Made by a program: the position numbers and the translations under genes. Positions 54,551 to 63,624 of a DNA stretch of 64,000 bases are shown piece after piece (position 1 is the stretch's first letter; every line of letters starts with the position of its first letter). The notes beneath the pieces were generated by a model. The model saw nothing but the letters and a program-made list of their open reading frames with translations, made no database searches and was not told where the DNA came from. Source of the DNA: JAITVM01 sp031551135. GTDB lineage: Bacteria; Bacillota; Clostridia; Lachnospirales; JAITVM01. Location: assembly GCA_031551135.1 (NCBI GenBank), contig JAVBOA010000004.1, positions 1 through 64,000 on the forward strand, read 5' to 3'.

Positions 54551-55921
54551 ATGAAAAAAATTGTTTTTATAGCTCTTACATTAGCCTTTTTATCCAATAC
54601 CGCTAATGTCTACGCTAATATGTTTGACGAAAAAAATTCTTTGATGAATACTAATCAAACAAATTTTAATACTTACGATAAAAATAATTTCAATACAGGA
54701 AATGTTAATACCGGAATAGAGAACAATACAATAGATAATACAATAAATAATGCGGTTCCAAATGCAAACGGCGAAACAATCGGAACCCAGCAGGGCGTTG
54801 TGAATTCAACAACCGATAATTTGACTAACGAAAACGAAACCATACCGATGTCTGAAAATCAAAATATCAATACGAATACCGACAATACTCGGGATGCCGT
54901 AACAAATAATACAAACAACACAAGCGACACGGGCATTAGCAACACAGATTTAAACATAAATACCGGTGCGGATATGTCCAACATGAACAACAGTGGAACC
55001 GATTTTGCGAATAACACCAATTACCGGACCTTTCGGGGAAATGTGCAAAGCGTAGACCAAAACGGAAACCAAAGATATGTTACATTGGCCAATCAATTCG
55101 GTCAGAATATTAGATTTTCGCTTGGAGACAATACTTTTTTAACTCAAGTGGATGATATTGCTTACAATAATGATTTAGTAGTTGTTTATGACCCGAATGA
55201 AGTTTCGGGTTCTGACAGTTTTCAATTTAATGCCTTAGCCGTTACTAATGATATTTCCGGCTCAGAAGTGGCGCTTTCATCTTTTGATGACGAGTATATT
55301 AGTGAAAACCGCGACATTTCTTTGGACATAAACGACAATACTTCAGTATTGTCATCAGACGGAAGTGATTATAACGGAGATTTTGAAAACAGAAATTTGC
55401 TTGTGTTTTACAATAATTCGAACAATGCAAATGATGTAAATACCAGAAAAATCGTGGTTTATAATAATCAAATGGATAAAACTCTGGACGACAATATTTT
55501 ATCAAAAAATGCGGCTGCCGTTACGCCGGAAGAATTTCGTAATTCTCTTAACGAAAACGACAGAAATAAATTTAATTTTGCGTCCGGAATTTCGAAATTA
55601 GTTGTAAATTTGCAGCCATTAACCATTGCGGATACTTTTCAAACAGAAAACGGAGTTACTATGGTTCCGCTAGAGGCTGTTTTGAGAATAACAGGGAAAA
55701 ATATGTATTATGACCGCGCTACTCAGCAAGTAGGTATCGAAAACGCTTTCCATTTTATGCTTGGCCATCCTTCTGTAACAGTGAACGGAGTAACTCATTT
55801 GCTGGATGCGAATGCTGTTGAACATAACGGAATGGTTTTCGTGCCGCTGGATTTTTTCAGCAAAGCCTTAAATATGGTGGCGTATGAAAGGAACGGCAAT
55901 GTTGTAATCAGCGAACTGTAA
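54551..55921 (+). CDS. Secreted Asn/Thr-rich protein with copper amine oxidase N-type domain
   Basis: 456 aa. Signal peptide (~1-20, ending VYA), then an Asn/Thr-rich disordered stretch (~25-165), a beta-rich middle domain beginning FRGNVQSVDQNGNQRYV, and a C-terminal copper-amine-oxidase-N/stalk domain (~355-456: TENGVTMVPLEAVLRITGKNMYYD, NGMVFVPLDFFSKAL). That domain is commonly fused to secreted clostridial proteins and has no catalytic role. GGAGATG precedes the ATG at 54551. The downstream gene encodes a shorter protein of the same layout. Confidence 0.8.
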   Translation: MKKIVFIALTLAFLSNTANVYANMFDEKNSLMNTNQTNFNTYDKNNFNTGNVNTGIENNTIDNTINNAVPNANGETIGTQQGVVNSTTDNLTNENETIPMSENQNINTNTDNTRDAVTNNTNNTSDTGISNTDLNINTGADMSNMNNSGTDFANNTNYRTFRGNVQSVDQNGNQRYVTLANQFGQNIRFSLGDNTFLTQVDDIAYNNDLVVVYDPNEVSGSDSFQFNALAVTNDISGSEVALSSFDDEYISENRDISLDINDNTSVLSSDGSDYNGDFENRNLLVFYNNSNNANDVNTRKIVVYNNQMDKTLDDNILSKNAAAVTPEEFRNSLNENDRNKFNFASGISKLVVNLQPLTIADTFQTENGVTMVPLEAVLRITGKNMYYDRATQQVGIENAFHFMLGHPSVTVNGVTHLLDANAVEHNGMVFVPLDFFSKALNMVAYERNGNVVISEL

Positions 55922-56030
55922 TATTTTTTTAGAAGATTTTTGGAGGAAGATTTTCGGATAAATATTTCTCAAAGTCTTTCTCCTAGGTCTTTTAATGGAA
56001 TTAGTATTATACACGCACGGAGGTAAAATA

Positions 56031-56909
56031 TTGAGAATATTTTTTTGTTTAATAATTCTGCTCCTATCGCTAAATACAAATGTTTTTGCAAACGAGACGG
56101 ACAATGACCGGTATGTAATGTTCGAGGGTTATGTAAAAGAAGAAACCGAAATAAATAACAACAAGGCATATTTAATCCAGAAATCTGCCGATGTCGACTG
56201 TTATGCAATTATTGACGAGAACACCATAAATTTGAATAAAAAAAATTTTAAGATAGGTGACAAAGTTTTTGTTGTTTACGATTCCACAAAGCCCTCACTC
56301 ATGATTTATCCCGCTCAATATACCGCTCTTATAATCGGTCTCGTGAAGGATGATTATTTGTATAGAATGGATTTTTTTGATAAGGATTTGAATAATTCGG
56401 ACAATTCGTTTCGCCTCAATATCGATGACAGAGTGAGTATTTTTAATTTAAGTAAGGAAAAGCTCAATACATTTTCCGGCTCTAAGCAGGCTTTTATTGA
56501 ATATGCCAAAATTGAAAACGAAAATAATCCTTCGCAAATAACACCGAACAGAATTTATGTAATGGAACACTCGAATCCGAAAATTTCCTTATATGTGAAT
56601 AATAAAGAGGTTGAAGCAAATCTTTTTTTTAAAAAGGATATAATCATGCTCCCTGTTGGGGAAATTTGCAGTTTGTTAGGGATTGAGTCAGATTGGAATA
56701 ATGAGAAATGCGAGCTGATTGTGGGCGGTAAATATAAAATTGTTGTAGGGGATTCGGATTATTATTATGACAGCAAAGCTTATTCTTTGGAAACTCAGGC
56801 GGTTTTGTCGGATAACAGGCTTTATGTTCCGGTTAGTTTTTTTGATATGCTCTATTTAAACACAAAGGTCGTTTATGATAAAAACAACGTATTTATATTT
56901 AAAATATAG
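56031..56909 (+). CDS. Secreted protein with copper amine oxidase N-type domain, relative of the preceding gene
   Basis: 292 aa. TTG start with a perfect GGAGGT 6 bp upstream. Signal peptide (~1-20, NVFA), a middle domain beginning FEGYVKEETEINNNKAYLIQ, and a C-terminal domain with KDIIMLPVGEICSLLGIESDWN and DNRLYVPVSFFDMLYL. Same order as the 456-aa neighbour but without the Asn-rich stretch, suggesting duplication. The gene is likely cotranscribed with it (~110-bp gap). Confidence 0.78.
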   Translation: MRIFFCLIILLLSLNTNVFANETDNDRYVMFEGYVKEETEINNNKAYLIQKSADVDCYAIIDENTINLNKKNFKIGDKVFVVYDSTKPSLMIYPAQYTALIIGLVKDDYLYRMDFFDKDLNNSDNSFRLNIDDRVSIFNLSKEKLNTFSGSKQAFIEYAKIENENNPSQITPNRIYVMEHSNPKISLYVNNKEVEANLFFKKDIIMLPVGEICSLLGIESDWNNEKCELIVGGKYKIVVGDSDYYYDSKAYSLETQAVLSDNRLYVPVSFFDMLYLNTKVVYDKNNVFIFKI

Positions 56910-56913
56910 TATC

Positions 56914-57026
56914 ATACTATTTTCATTATTAAGGATAGAAAAAAATATTTCATTTCACGCTTGAAGCATGCGTGAAACGCTCCGCTGTGAAAAAATTTTT
57001 TCTACTTATCAAAATGAAAATAGTAT
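56914..57026 (-). mobile_element. Full-length palindromic MITE-like element, minus orientation
   Basis: 113 bp. Central stem CACGC/GCGTG (paired variant). Immediately after the stop of the upstream gene. Confidence 0.85.
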
Positions 57027-57187
57027 CAGGCGAGTTCGATGCAGTTTCAGAGTATCGGACTCATCTTTTTAAAATCAAACCGCTATATAATTTGCATTAA
57101 AAAAATAATTACATAAATGAAGAAAAATGTCGATAATTATAGTAATATTACTTAAACAGTTTGAGAGGATTATAAAAAATCAAATTA

Positions 57188-57300
57188 ATACTATTTTCAA
57201 TATAAAGAATAGAAAAAAATATTTCATTTCGCACTAGAAACATTGTGCGAAACGCTCCGCTGTGAAAAAATTTTTCTACTTATCAAAATGAAAATAGTAT
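57188..57300 (-). mobile_element. Full-length palindromic MITE-like element, minus orientation
   Basis: 113 bp. Central stem CGCAC/GTGCG, a third paired variant. It ends only about 20 bp before the pilT start codon. Confidence 0.85.
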
Positions 57301-57320
57301 AAATGGGGGAAAGTAATTGT

Positions 57321-58385
57321 ATGGAATATTTAGAAAAACTACTGGAGAATTCTAACGAGAAAAAAGCTACTGATTTGCATTTATGTCCGGGCAGCCGGCC
57401 GCTTTTCCGTATAAACGGGAAACTGGTAGAAAAAGAAAATTCGGATTATATAAAACCTCAGTATATAAACAGTATTATTGAAGAATTAGTTTCGGAAGAA
57501 GGACGAGACACGCTTTTTTCGGAAAAAGTATTAGATTTTTCTTTTTCGAAACAGGGGATTGGTCGCTTTCGAACAAATATATATTCTCAGCGCGGTACGT
57601 TCGCTATGGCGATAAGAATGCTCCCTTTTGAAATTCCGAAGCTTTCGGAATTGGGGCTTCCTCCTATTGTTGAGACTTTCACGGCAAAAACAAAAGGGCT
57701 TTATTTGGCGACAGGCTCGACAGGAAGCGGAAAGAGCACTACTTTGGCCAGCCTTTTGGATTTAATTAACGAAAGGTATAATTATCATATTTTGACGATA
57801 GAAGACCCTATCGAATATCTTCATAAGCATAAAAAATCTCTGGTAACACAGCGTGAAATAGGTTATGACGCGAAATCATTTTCACAAGCTTTGCGTTCGG
57901 CTTTGCGAGAAGACCCCGATGTTATTATGGTCGGAGAAATGCGAGACCCGGAAACAATTCAAATTGCGCTGACAGCTGCGGAAACAGGGCATCTTGTATT
58001 TTCGACTTTGCATACAGTAGGCGCGGCGAAATCGATTGACCGAATTGTCGACGCTTTTCCGGCTAATTCTCATAATCAGATTCGCACACAGTTGGCTACG
58101 GTTTTGGAAGGCGTGATTTCTCAGCAGCTAATCCCAAGAAAAGACTGCGCCGGAATGGTTTTGGCTTCCGAAGTTATGGTTACAAATTCGGCGATCAAAA
58201 ATTTAATCAGAGAAGGAAAGCATTATCAAATTAATTCTGTTATACAAACGGGGCAGGCGCAAGGAATGCAGCTTTTGGAATCGGATTTGGCGCGCTTGGC
58301 TTCGGCAGGATTAATAGAAGAATCCGACGCGGCGTATTTAGCTTTGGATCAGAAAATATTAGCACAGTTTTTGAATAGGAGGTAG
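57321..58385 (+). CDS. pilT: Type IV pilus ATPase, PilT family
   Basis: 354 aa. N-terminal domain with DLHLCPGSRPLFRINGKL, then Walker A GSTGSGKSTT, Asp box TIEDPIEYLHKHKKSLVTQREIG, Walker B-like DPDVIMVGEMRDPET, and the His box TAAETGHLVFSTLHT. AIRMLPFEIP and DRIVDAFP are PilT-like. The retraction ATPase normally works with an extension ATPase PilB, but no PilB is seen in this operon. ATG at 57321 is used because GGGGGAAAG lies upstream; an ATG at 57303 would start before that site. First gene of the pilus operon. Confidence 0.9.
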   Translation: MEYLEKLLENSNEKKATDLHLCPGSRPLFRINGKLVEKENSDYIKPQYINSIIEELVSEEGRDTLFSEKVLDFSFSKQGIGRFRTNIYSQRGTFAMAIRMLPFEIPKLSELGLPPIVETFTAKTKGLYLATGSTGSGKSTTLASLLDLINERYNYHILTIEDPIEYLHKHKKSLVTQREIGYDAKSFSQALRSALREDPDVIMVGEMRDPETIQIALTAAETGHLVFSTLHTVGAAKSIDRIVDAFPANSHNQIRTQLATVLEGVISQQLIPRKDCAGMVLASEVMVTNSAIKNLIREGKHYQINSVIQTGQAQGMQLLESDLARLASAGLIEESDAAYLALDQKILAQFLNRR

Positions 58386-58390
58386 AATCT

Positions 58391-59584
58391 TTGGCTCTAT
58401 TGTATCAAGGTTTTAAGGAAGGGATAAATGTCGGCGGATGTTCTGAGCTTTTTAATAAAAACGCGCTTGCCGAATATCTTGAAAAAAAATCAATAACGAA
58501 CTACCAAATTTTTGATACTAACACAAGGTATCCGAAAACCTTGCAAAAACTTGTATCAAATAAAGAGATGTCAATTTTTTGCAGGCAGATGTCTTTTGTT
58601 TTTTTGTCGGATATTACGGTTATGGAAGGTTTATTGCTGATATCGGAGCAATGCGACAGCCTGCAATTAAAATTATCGCTGAACGAGATTTATAATCATA
58701 TGGAAAACGGAATGACATTTTCTGATGCAATATCGATGTACACAAATATCTTTAATAATTATTTTATTAATATGATAAGAATAGGGGAGTCCAGCGGAAC
58801 TCTTGATTCTGTTTTTTTGAAGCTCAGTGATTTTTTTGAGAAAGAAAATAATTTAAATAAAAAAGTAAAATCCGCTTTGACTTATCCGGCGATTCTGTCA
58901 ATAATGATGGCGGCGGTAATTGTATTATTGATTGTAAAAGTCCTGCCTATGTTCGGCAATATTTTAAAATCCTTCGGTCAAGATATGCCGATAATAACCT
59001 CTTGGATTTTAAGCGTCTCTGTTTTTCTGTCCAATTTTGGTCTTGTAATTATCGCTTCTATAATCGGTTTGGCTGTAATTCTTGTTTTTTGCGCAAATAC
59101 CGAAAAAGGAAAATATTTTTTTGATAAATTAAAAGTAAAGAATAAAATTTTCAGAGATTTATATTCAAAGGTAACAGTTGCAAGATTTGCTCATAGCCTC
59201 GGAATTTTATTAAAATCGGGAATTAATATCGTGACGGCTTTAAAAGAAGTCAATTCTTTAGTCGAAAATAAATATTTGAGAATAAAACTTGATAAAGCTC
59301 TCGAATCGGTTGAGGGCGGTGCGGATTTGGCGGAATCCTTGAAAAAAGTGGGTATTTTTCAGCCGCTTTTTATAAAGATGGTTGTTATCGGAAGCGCAAC
59401 GGGCAGGCTGGATGAGATGCTCGAAAAAACAGCTATGCTTTTTGATGAGGAAGTAAGCGATTCGCTGCAGAAAATGACTGCGTTAATCGAACCATTATTG
59501 ATTATTTTTTTGTCGGTTGTTGTTGGAATTATTTTGATCTCCGTAATGCTGCCGATGATAAATATTATGACAAATATTGGGTGA
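58391..59584 (+). CDS. pilC: Type IV pilus assembly inner-membrane protein PilC (GspF family)
   Basis: 397 aa. Two GspF/PilC repeats (~65-190 and ~265-390), each with the pattern FCRQMSFVFLSDITVMEGL and ARFAHSLGILLKSGINIVTALKEV, separated by transmembrane segments (~167-195, ~215-238), with a last helix (~363-392). It forms the membrane platform on which the ATPase acts. TTG start with GGAGGT 7 bp upstream. It follows pilT by 5 bp. Confidence 0.9.
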   Translation: MALLYQGFKEGINVGGCSELFNKNALAEYLEKKSITNYQIFDTNTRYPKTLQKLVSNKEMSIFCRQMSFVFLSDITVMEGLLLISEQCDSLQLKLSLNEIYNHMENGMTFSDAISMYTNIFNNYFINMIRIGESSGTLDSVFLKLSDFFEKENNLNKKVKSALTYPAILSIMMAAVIVLLIVKVLPMFGNILKSFGQDMPIITSWILSVSVFLSNFGLVIIASIIGLAVILVFCANTEKGKYFFDKLKVKNKIFRDLYSKVTVARFAHSLGILLKSGINIVTALKEVNSLVENKYLRIKLDKALESVEGGADLAESLKKVGIFQPLFIKMVVIGSATGRLDEMLEKTAMLFDEEVSDSLQKMTALIEPLLIIFLSVVVGIILISVMLPMINIMTNIG

Positions 59585-59588
59585 TTTT

Positions 59589-59921
59589 GTGAAAAGAGAT
59601 TGGGATTTTAATGTTATCAGCAAGGTTTTTGTGTCTTTGATAATATTTACGGTAGTTGTAATCGTTGCATTTAGTTTGGATAAACTGGAAAAAAGAAATA
59701 AAAATAACGAAGCTGAGATTTATCAAATGATAAACCGGGCTTTAGTGCAATGCTACGCTTTGGAAGGTGCGTATCCCGATGATATTTTTTATCTTGAAAA
59801 GTACGGCGTTAATTTTGATACAGACAAGTATTTGTATTTTTATGAACCAATGGGCGATTTTATTCCGTCTGTACAGATAATCGATCTTGATATTGAAAAT
59901 GTAGGGAGCGGAGAATATTGA
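59589..59921 (+). CDS. Small membrane-anchored pilus-operon protein
   Basis: 110 aa with one transmembrane segment (~12-30) after a short cytoplasmic N-terminus and an extracytoplasmic part with ALEGAYPDDIFYLEKYGVNFD, a pilin-like pattern seen in minor pilins. No prepilin cleavage site is visible. GTG start after GGTGAT. The stop overlaps the start of the next gene. Unknown role in pilus assembly. Confidence 0.7.
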   Translation: MKRDWDFNVISKVFVSLIIFTVVVIVAFSLDKLEKRNKNNEAEIYQMINRALVQCYALEGAYPDDIFYLEKYGVNFDTDKYLYFYEPMGDFIPSVQIIDLDIENVGSGEY

Positions 59922-60412
59922 AAAAAAGATTGGGAAACACGTCAATTGAATTATTTATGGTAATGCTGATTTTGATATTGTTCAGTATTACGACTTATGG
60001 GCTTTTGGAAGCCGGAATTCATACGCAGCAAAAAATACTGAATCAAAAATCGGCGCAAGTAGACGCAAGAATTGCTTTATCTTTTATAAATAAGCGCCTC
60101 AGACAAAATGACGAGAACGGCAAAATACAAATAAAAAAATTCGGGAAAAATGAAAAAAACGCAATAGTCATACAAAACAGGGGTGAGTATGATTATGATA
60201 CATGGATTTATTTTAACGACGGAAGAATAATGGAATGTATAAAAGATATTTCGGAAGAGCCGAACGGCTTGGAGGGCACCGAAATCGCCAGAGTCAAAGA
60301 TTTTTACGTCAGCTATAATAATAAAGGAAATTCAATTGTTTCCAGAATTTTTTACGAAAACGGCGGACAGATAGAGCTTTTGGAAAATATTATTACATTG
60401 GCTTCGGCATAA
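59918..60412 (+). CDS. Pseudopilin-like protein
   Basis: 164 aa. N-terminal hydrophobic helix after KRLGNTSIELFMVMLILILFSITTYGL, resembling a diverged prepilin (Glu at the usual position, but Asn-Thr instead of Phe). The C-terminal domain is soluble and beta-rich. TTG start overlapping the previous gene; GGAG upstream. Similar proteins are DUF4860-type pilin-like subunits. Confidence 0.65.
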   Translation: MKKRLGNTSIELFMVMLILILFSITTYGLLEAGIHTQQKILNQKSAQVDARIALSFINKRLRQNDENGKIQIKKFGKNEKNAIVIQNRGEYDYDTWIYFNDGRIMECIKDISEEPNGLEGTEIARVKDFYVSYNNKGNSIVSRIFYENGGQIELLENIITLASA

Positions 60413-60444
60413 ATTTTACAAAGTTTGAAAGCGGCAGGTGACTT

Positions 60445-60906
60445 ATGAAAAAAGGTTTTTCTTTGGTTGAGATAATTATTTCAATAGCGGCGCTGGCTCT
60501 GACCTGCGGTTTTGTTTTGGATATGTTTTTGACTGCCTCGAAACTGAATATTAAAGCAAGAGATTTGGACCACGCCACAAATATCGCAATCAATTCTATT
60601 GAAATATTAAAGGCATGTGACACTCTCGAAGAATATATAAATAAAGATATTTTCGAAAAATCCGAAATGGAAAACATTAATGATACGCTTCATATAAAAA
60701 AATATTATTCGAAATATTGGGAGCAGATTCCCTCCTATAATAATAATGCGAAATTCCGTTTAGATGTTGTTTGCGAAAAGCAAAATACCGAAAATTCTTT
60801 TTATAATGTAAAATCTTCTGTAATGAATTTAGAAAAAATAGACGATAAAGAACCGATAGTAAATTTTTATACGGGTAAGTATTTAAGCAAAACGGTGAAC
60901 AAATGA
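60445..60906 (+). CDS. Type IV prepilin-like protein
   Basis: 153 aa. A clear prepilin signal KKG-FSLVEIIISIAALALTCG with cleavage after Gly and Glu at +5; the following hydrophobic helix would insert into the pilus core. The remaining ~120 residues are soluble. GGCAGGTGA precedes the ATG. The stop overlaps the next gene (ATGA). The prepilin peptidase is not encoded in this window. Confidence 0.85.
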   Translation: MKKGFSLVEIIISIAALALTCGFVLDMFLTASKLNIKARDLDHATNIAINSIEILKACDTLEEYINKDIFEKSEMENINDTLHIKKYYSKYWEQIPSYNNNAKFRLDVVCEKQNTENSFYNVKSSVMNLEKIDDKEPIVNFYTGKYLSKTVNK

Positions 60907-61496
60907 AAAATAGAAAAGGCGCTACATCTGTTTTAGTTGTTTTTATAATGATAGTTTTTGTAACAATCGGCGCATTCATGATTCTTTCCGCAAATTTAAA
61001 TTTAAAGTTCAGTACAAAGGTTTTGGAGTGGAACGAGGATTTTTATTTATTGGAAAAAGATTGTGAATATTTTATCGCTGAATTGGATTCGGTTTTATTA
61101 AAATCGGATATCGAAACTATCGAGTATTTAAAAAGCAACAGCGGCATCCAAGACGATTCCGAGCTAAATGAAAACAAAGCTTTATTTTCTGCTTTTGAAA
61201 AAGAATATTTACAGATGATTAATGAAAATATAAATACATTGAAACAAAAATATCCCGCTCTTGTTTTAGACGAAAATTTAGATTTGAATATAGATTTTGC
61301 CTCTAAAACCAATCAAAATATGCTGATAAACCTGCAATTGAAAATCCTGATACCCCAGCATGAATTTAAATATAACAACGGGCTTTTTGTAGAAAGAGCA
61401 AATGAAAAAAGATTTTTAATTAAGGCAAAAAAAGAATGGCAGAATAATTCCGTTTCTGATAATAAAATAGACGTTTGGAACGGTGAATTGTCTTAG
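60903..61496 (+). CDS. PilX-like pilus-operon protein
   Basis: 197 aa. Starts MKNRKGATSVLVVFIMIVFVTIGAF, a single transmembrane helix with the basic-Gly start of PilX-like minor pilins, then an extracytoplasmic coiled or helical region rich in Leu and Glu. It overlaps the prepilin gene by 4 bp. Last gene of the pilus operon. Confidence 0.65.
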   Translation: MKNRKGATSVLVVFIMIVFVTIGAFMILSANLNLKFSTKVLEWNEDFYLLEKDCEYFIAELDSVLLKSDIETIEYLKSNSGIQDDSELNENKALFSAFEKEYLQMINENINTLKQKYPALVLDENLDLNIDFASKTNQNMLINLQLKILIPQHEFKYNNGLFVERANEKRFLIKAKKEWQNNSVSDNKIDVWNGELS

Positions 61497-61573
61497 AAAT
61501 CTGTTACGGGTTTCAATGTTTTTTTATTGCTTTGCGGACGCGCAATGCTTTTTTGCAAGGGGGAGGCTGTTTT

Positions 61574-62365
61574 ATGAAGAATAGTATCAGGCTATTAAGC
61601 GTAAGCGCGATGTTTATGTTTTTGTTTGCGTCCAAAGTTTACGCTTCCGACATTTCTTATGACAAATCAAAACTCGCTGATGGAGTTATTGGAGTAAAAT
61701 ACAGCGGTTCTTTGACAAAACCAATTAAAGCAACTGTAGAAAAAGACGGGAACAGATATATTTACAGCTTAAAGAAAAATGAGCTTTATTATCTGCCGCT
61801 TCAGCTTGGAGCGGGAGAATATAAAATATCTGTTTTGGAAAATGTAGAGGGAACAAAATATAAATCTTTAGATGCGGTCAACGTAGATTCAAAAATTGAT
61901 GATTCCCTAAAGATGTATACATATTCAACACCGATAACATATTTTAATAATACGATGTCTTCTATAAAAAATTATTCCAAACAGATAAATTTAAAATCTG
62001 CCGGAGATAAAGTTAATATTTTATATAATGACGTTATAAAAAATTATAAATATGATTACGAAAAGATTAAAAATCTGCCGTCTGATTATGTTCCGAATAT
62101 TGATGATATGTATAATTACAAAAAAGGAATTTGTTATGATTATGCGTCGCTGATGTCGGGCGTTCTGCGCAGTCAGGGGATACCGGTCAAGCTGGTTATG
62201 GGCTACGCGCCTGAAATTAAAGAGTATCATTCATGGAACGAGATTTATTTAAATAATAAGTGGAATATTGTTGATACAACATATGACGCAACAATGTATC
62301 AAGCCGGAAGGTCTACGACTTTTTCGAAAGACCCAAGCAAATTTAAGATAGTAAAAGTATATTAA
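61574..62365 (+). CDS. Secreted transglutaminase-like protein
   Basis: 263 aa. Signal peptide (~1-23, ending VYA), then a transglutaminase core with the catalytic Cys in GICYDYASLMSGVLRSQGIPVKLVMGYA, His in YHSWNEIYLNNKWNIVDTT, and Asp in VDTTYD. Family members act as proteases or cross-linkers at the surface; the exact reaction is unknown. GGGGGAGG upstream of the ATG. It is separated from the pilus operon by 77 bp. Confidence 0.85.
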   Translation: MKNSIRLLSVSAMFMFLFASKVYASDISYDKSKLADGVIGVKYSGSLTKPIKATVEKDGNRYIYSLKKNELYYLPLQLGAGEYKISVLENVEGTKYKSLDAVNVDSKIDDSLKMYTYSTPITYFNNTMSSIKNYSKQINLKSAGDKVNILYNDVIKNYKYDYEKIKNLPSDYVPNIDDMYNYKKGICYDYASLMSGVLRSQGIPVKLVMGYAPEIKEYHSWNEIYLNNKWNIVDTTYDATMYQAGRSTTFSKDPSKFKIVKVY

Positions 62366-62406
62366 TACTATTTTCATTTTTCTATCCTTTATAATGGAAA
62401 TAGTAT
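62365..62406. repeat. Short (42 bp) derivative of the palindromic element
   Basis: ATACTATTTTCATTTTTCTATCC..GGAAATAGTAT, overlapping the last base of the transglutaminase-like stop codon. Confidence 0.8.
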
Positions 62407-62437
62407 AATATGGTGTTTTGAATAAGAATTATTATAT

Positions 62438-62469
62438 AAAGAGCAAAGCTAACGCTTGCTCTTTTTTTT
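62438..62469 (+). terminator. Terminator before the spoIIIA operon
   Basis: AAAGAGCAA and TTGCTCTTT pair, followed by T8. Confidence 0.85.
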
Positions 62470-62550
62470 ATTTCATGAATAAAAAAACGGGCTTGTCATA
62501 TATATAAATATATCCAGATTGTACACGGGGTAGTGAACAAGGAGAAGATT

Positions 62551-63483
62551 ATGAAATCGGAAATCATTTCTTATTTTGCGAACGAGATACAGCGTATTTT
62601 TGAAAAAACAGACGAGAAATTTTTTCAAGATATAGAAGAAATTCGTCTACGGGTAAATAAACCGCTTGTTATATATAAAAGGAACAAAGAATATTTTTTG
62701 GATTCCGGCGGAAGAATTTCCGAAAATATCAATTCGGCATTTAGAATTAATTTGAAAGATATAAAAAAAACTCTCGATTTAATGTGCGGATATTCGATTT
62801 ACGCTTTTGAGGAAGAAATAAAAAACGGATATATAACTCTGCAAAGCGGGCACAGAGTAGGGATTACGGGACAGGCTGTCGTTGAAGACGGAAAAATCTC
62901 TACTATAAAAAATATAAACGGACTTAATTTGCGTATATCACATGAAATTTTAAATTGCGCTGATTCGATTTTACCTTATATTACAAAACCTGATTTAAAA
63001 CATACAATGATAATTTCGCCGCCGGCCTGCGGAAAAACAACTTTGCTCAGAGATATAATACGCCAGATTTCGGACGGATACGGCGGTAAAGGCAGAAAAG
63101 TCGGATTAGTGGACGAACGCTCCGAAATTGCGGGATGCTATTTGGGGATACCGCAGAACGATGTCGGGCAGCGAACCGATATTTTGGATTCCTGCCCAAA
63201 ATCGGAAGGCATGAGGATTTTGCTGCGCTCAATGTCTCCGGAACTGATTGCCGTGGATGAAATCGGGAAAAATTCGGATATCGAGGCGATTGACGAGGTT
63301 ATTAACGCCGGAGTTAAGCTTATCTGCACGGTGCACGGAAATGATATTTTAGATATCTTAAAAAAACCGGTTTTGAATGAATTATTGAGAAAGAATATTT
63401 TCGAAATTTTTATCGTGCTGGGATACGGAAAAAAGCCGGGCGAAATTATCGGGATTTTCGATTCGGAATTTAATATCTTGTAA
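62551..63483 (+). CDS. spoIIIAA: Stage III sporulation protein AA (ATPase)
   Basis: 310-aa secretion-type ATPase of the SpoIIIA feeding-tube complex, acting in the mother cell at engulfment. Walker A SPPACGKTT, LVDERSEIAGCYLGIPQNDVG, and a Walker B-like region with VDEIGKNSDIEAIDEVINAGVKLICTVHG. The ATG at 62551 follows AAGGAGAAG. It begins the conserved spoIIIAA-AH operon; SigE control is the rule, but I do not see an unambiguous SigE promoter. Confidence 0.95.
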   Translation: MKSEIISYFANEIQRIFEKTDEKFFQDIEEIRLRVNKPLVIYKRNKEYFLDSGGRISENINSAFRINLKDIKKTLDLMCGYSIYAFEEEIKNGYITLQSGHRVGITGQAVVEDGKISTIKNINGLNLRISHEILNCADSILPYITKPDLKHTMIISPPACGKTTLLRDIIRQISDGYGGKGRKVGLVDERSEIAGCYLGIPQNDVGQRTDILDSCPKSEGMRILLRSMSPELIAVDEIGKNSDIEAIDEVINAGVKLICTVHGNDILDILKKPVLNELLRKNIFEIFIVLGYGKKPGEIIGIFDSEFNIL

Positions 63484-63595
63484 TACTATTTTCATTTTGA
63501 TAAGTAGAAAAAATTTTTCACAGCGGAGCGTTTCGCGCAATGTTTCTAGCGCGAAATGAAATATTTTTTTCTATCCTTTATATTGAAAATAGTAT
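63483..63595 (+). mobile_element. Full-length palindromic MITE-like element inside the spoIIIA operon
   Basis: 113 bp, central stem CGCGC/GCGCG. It begins at the last base of the spoIIIAA stop codon and ends 30 bp before spoIIIAB. Confidence 0.88.
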
Positions 63596-63624
63596 AAGAA
63601 TATTTAGCAAAAGGAGGAATTGAA

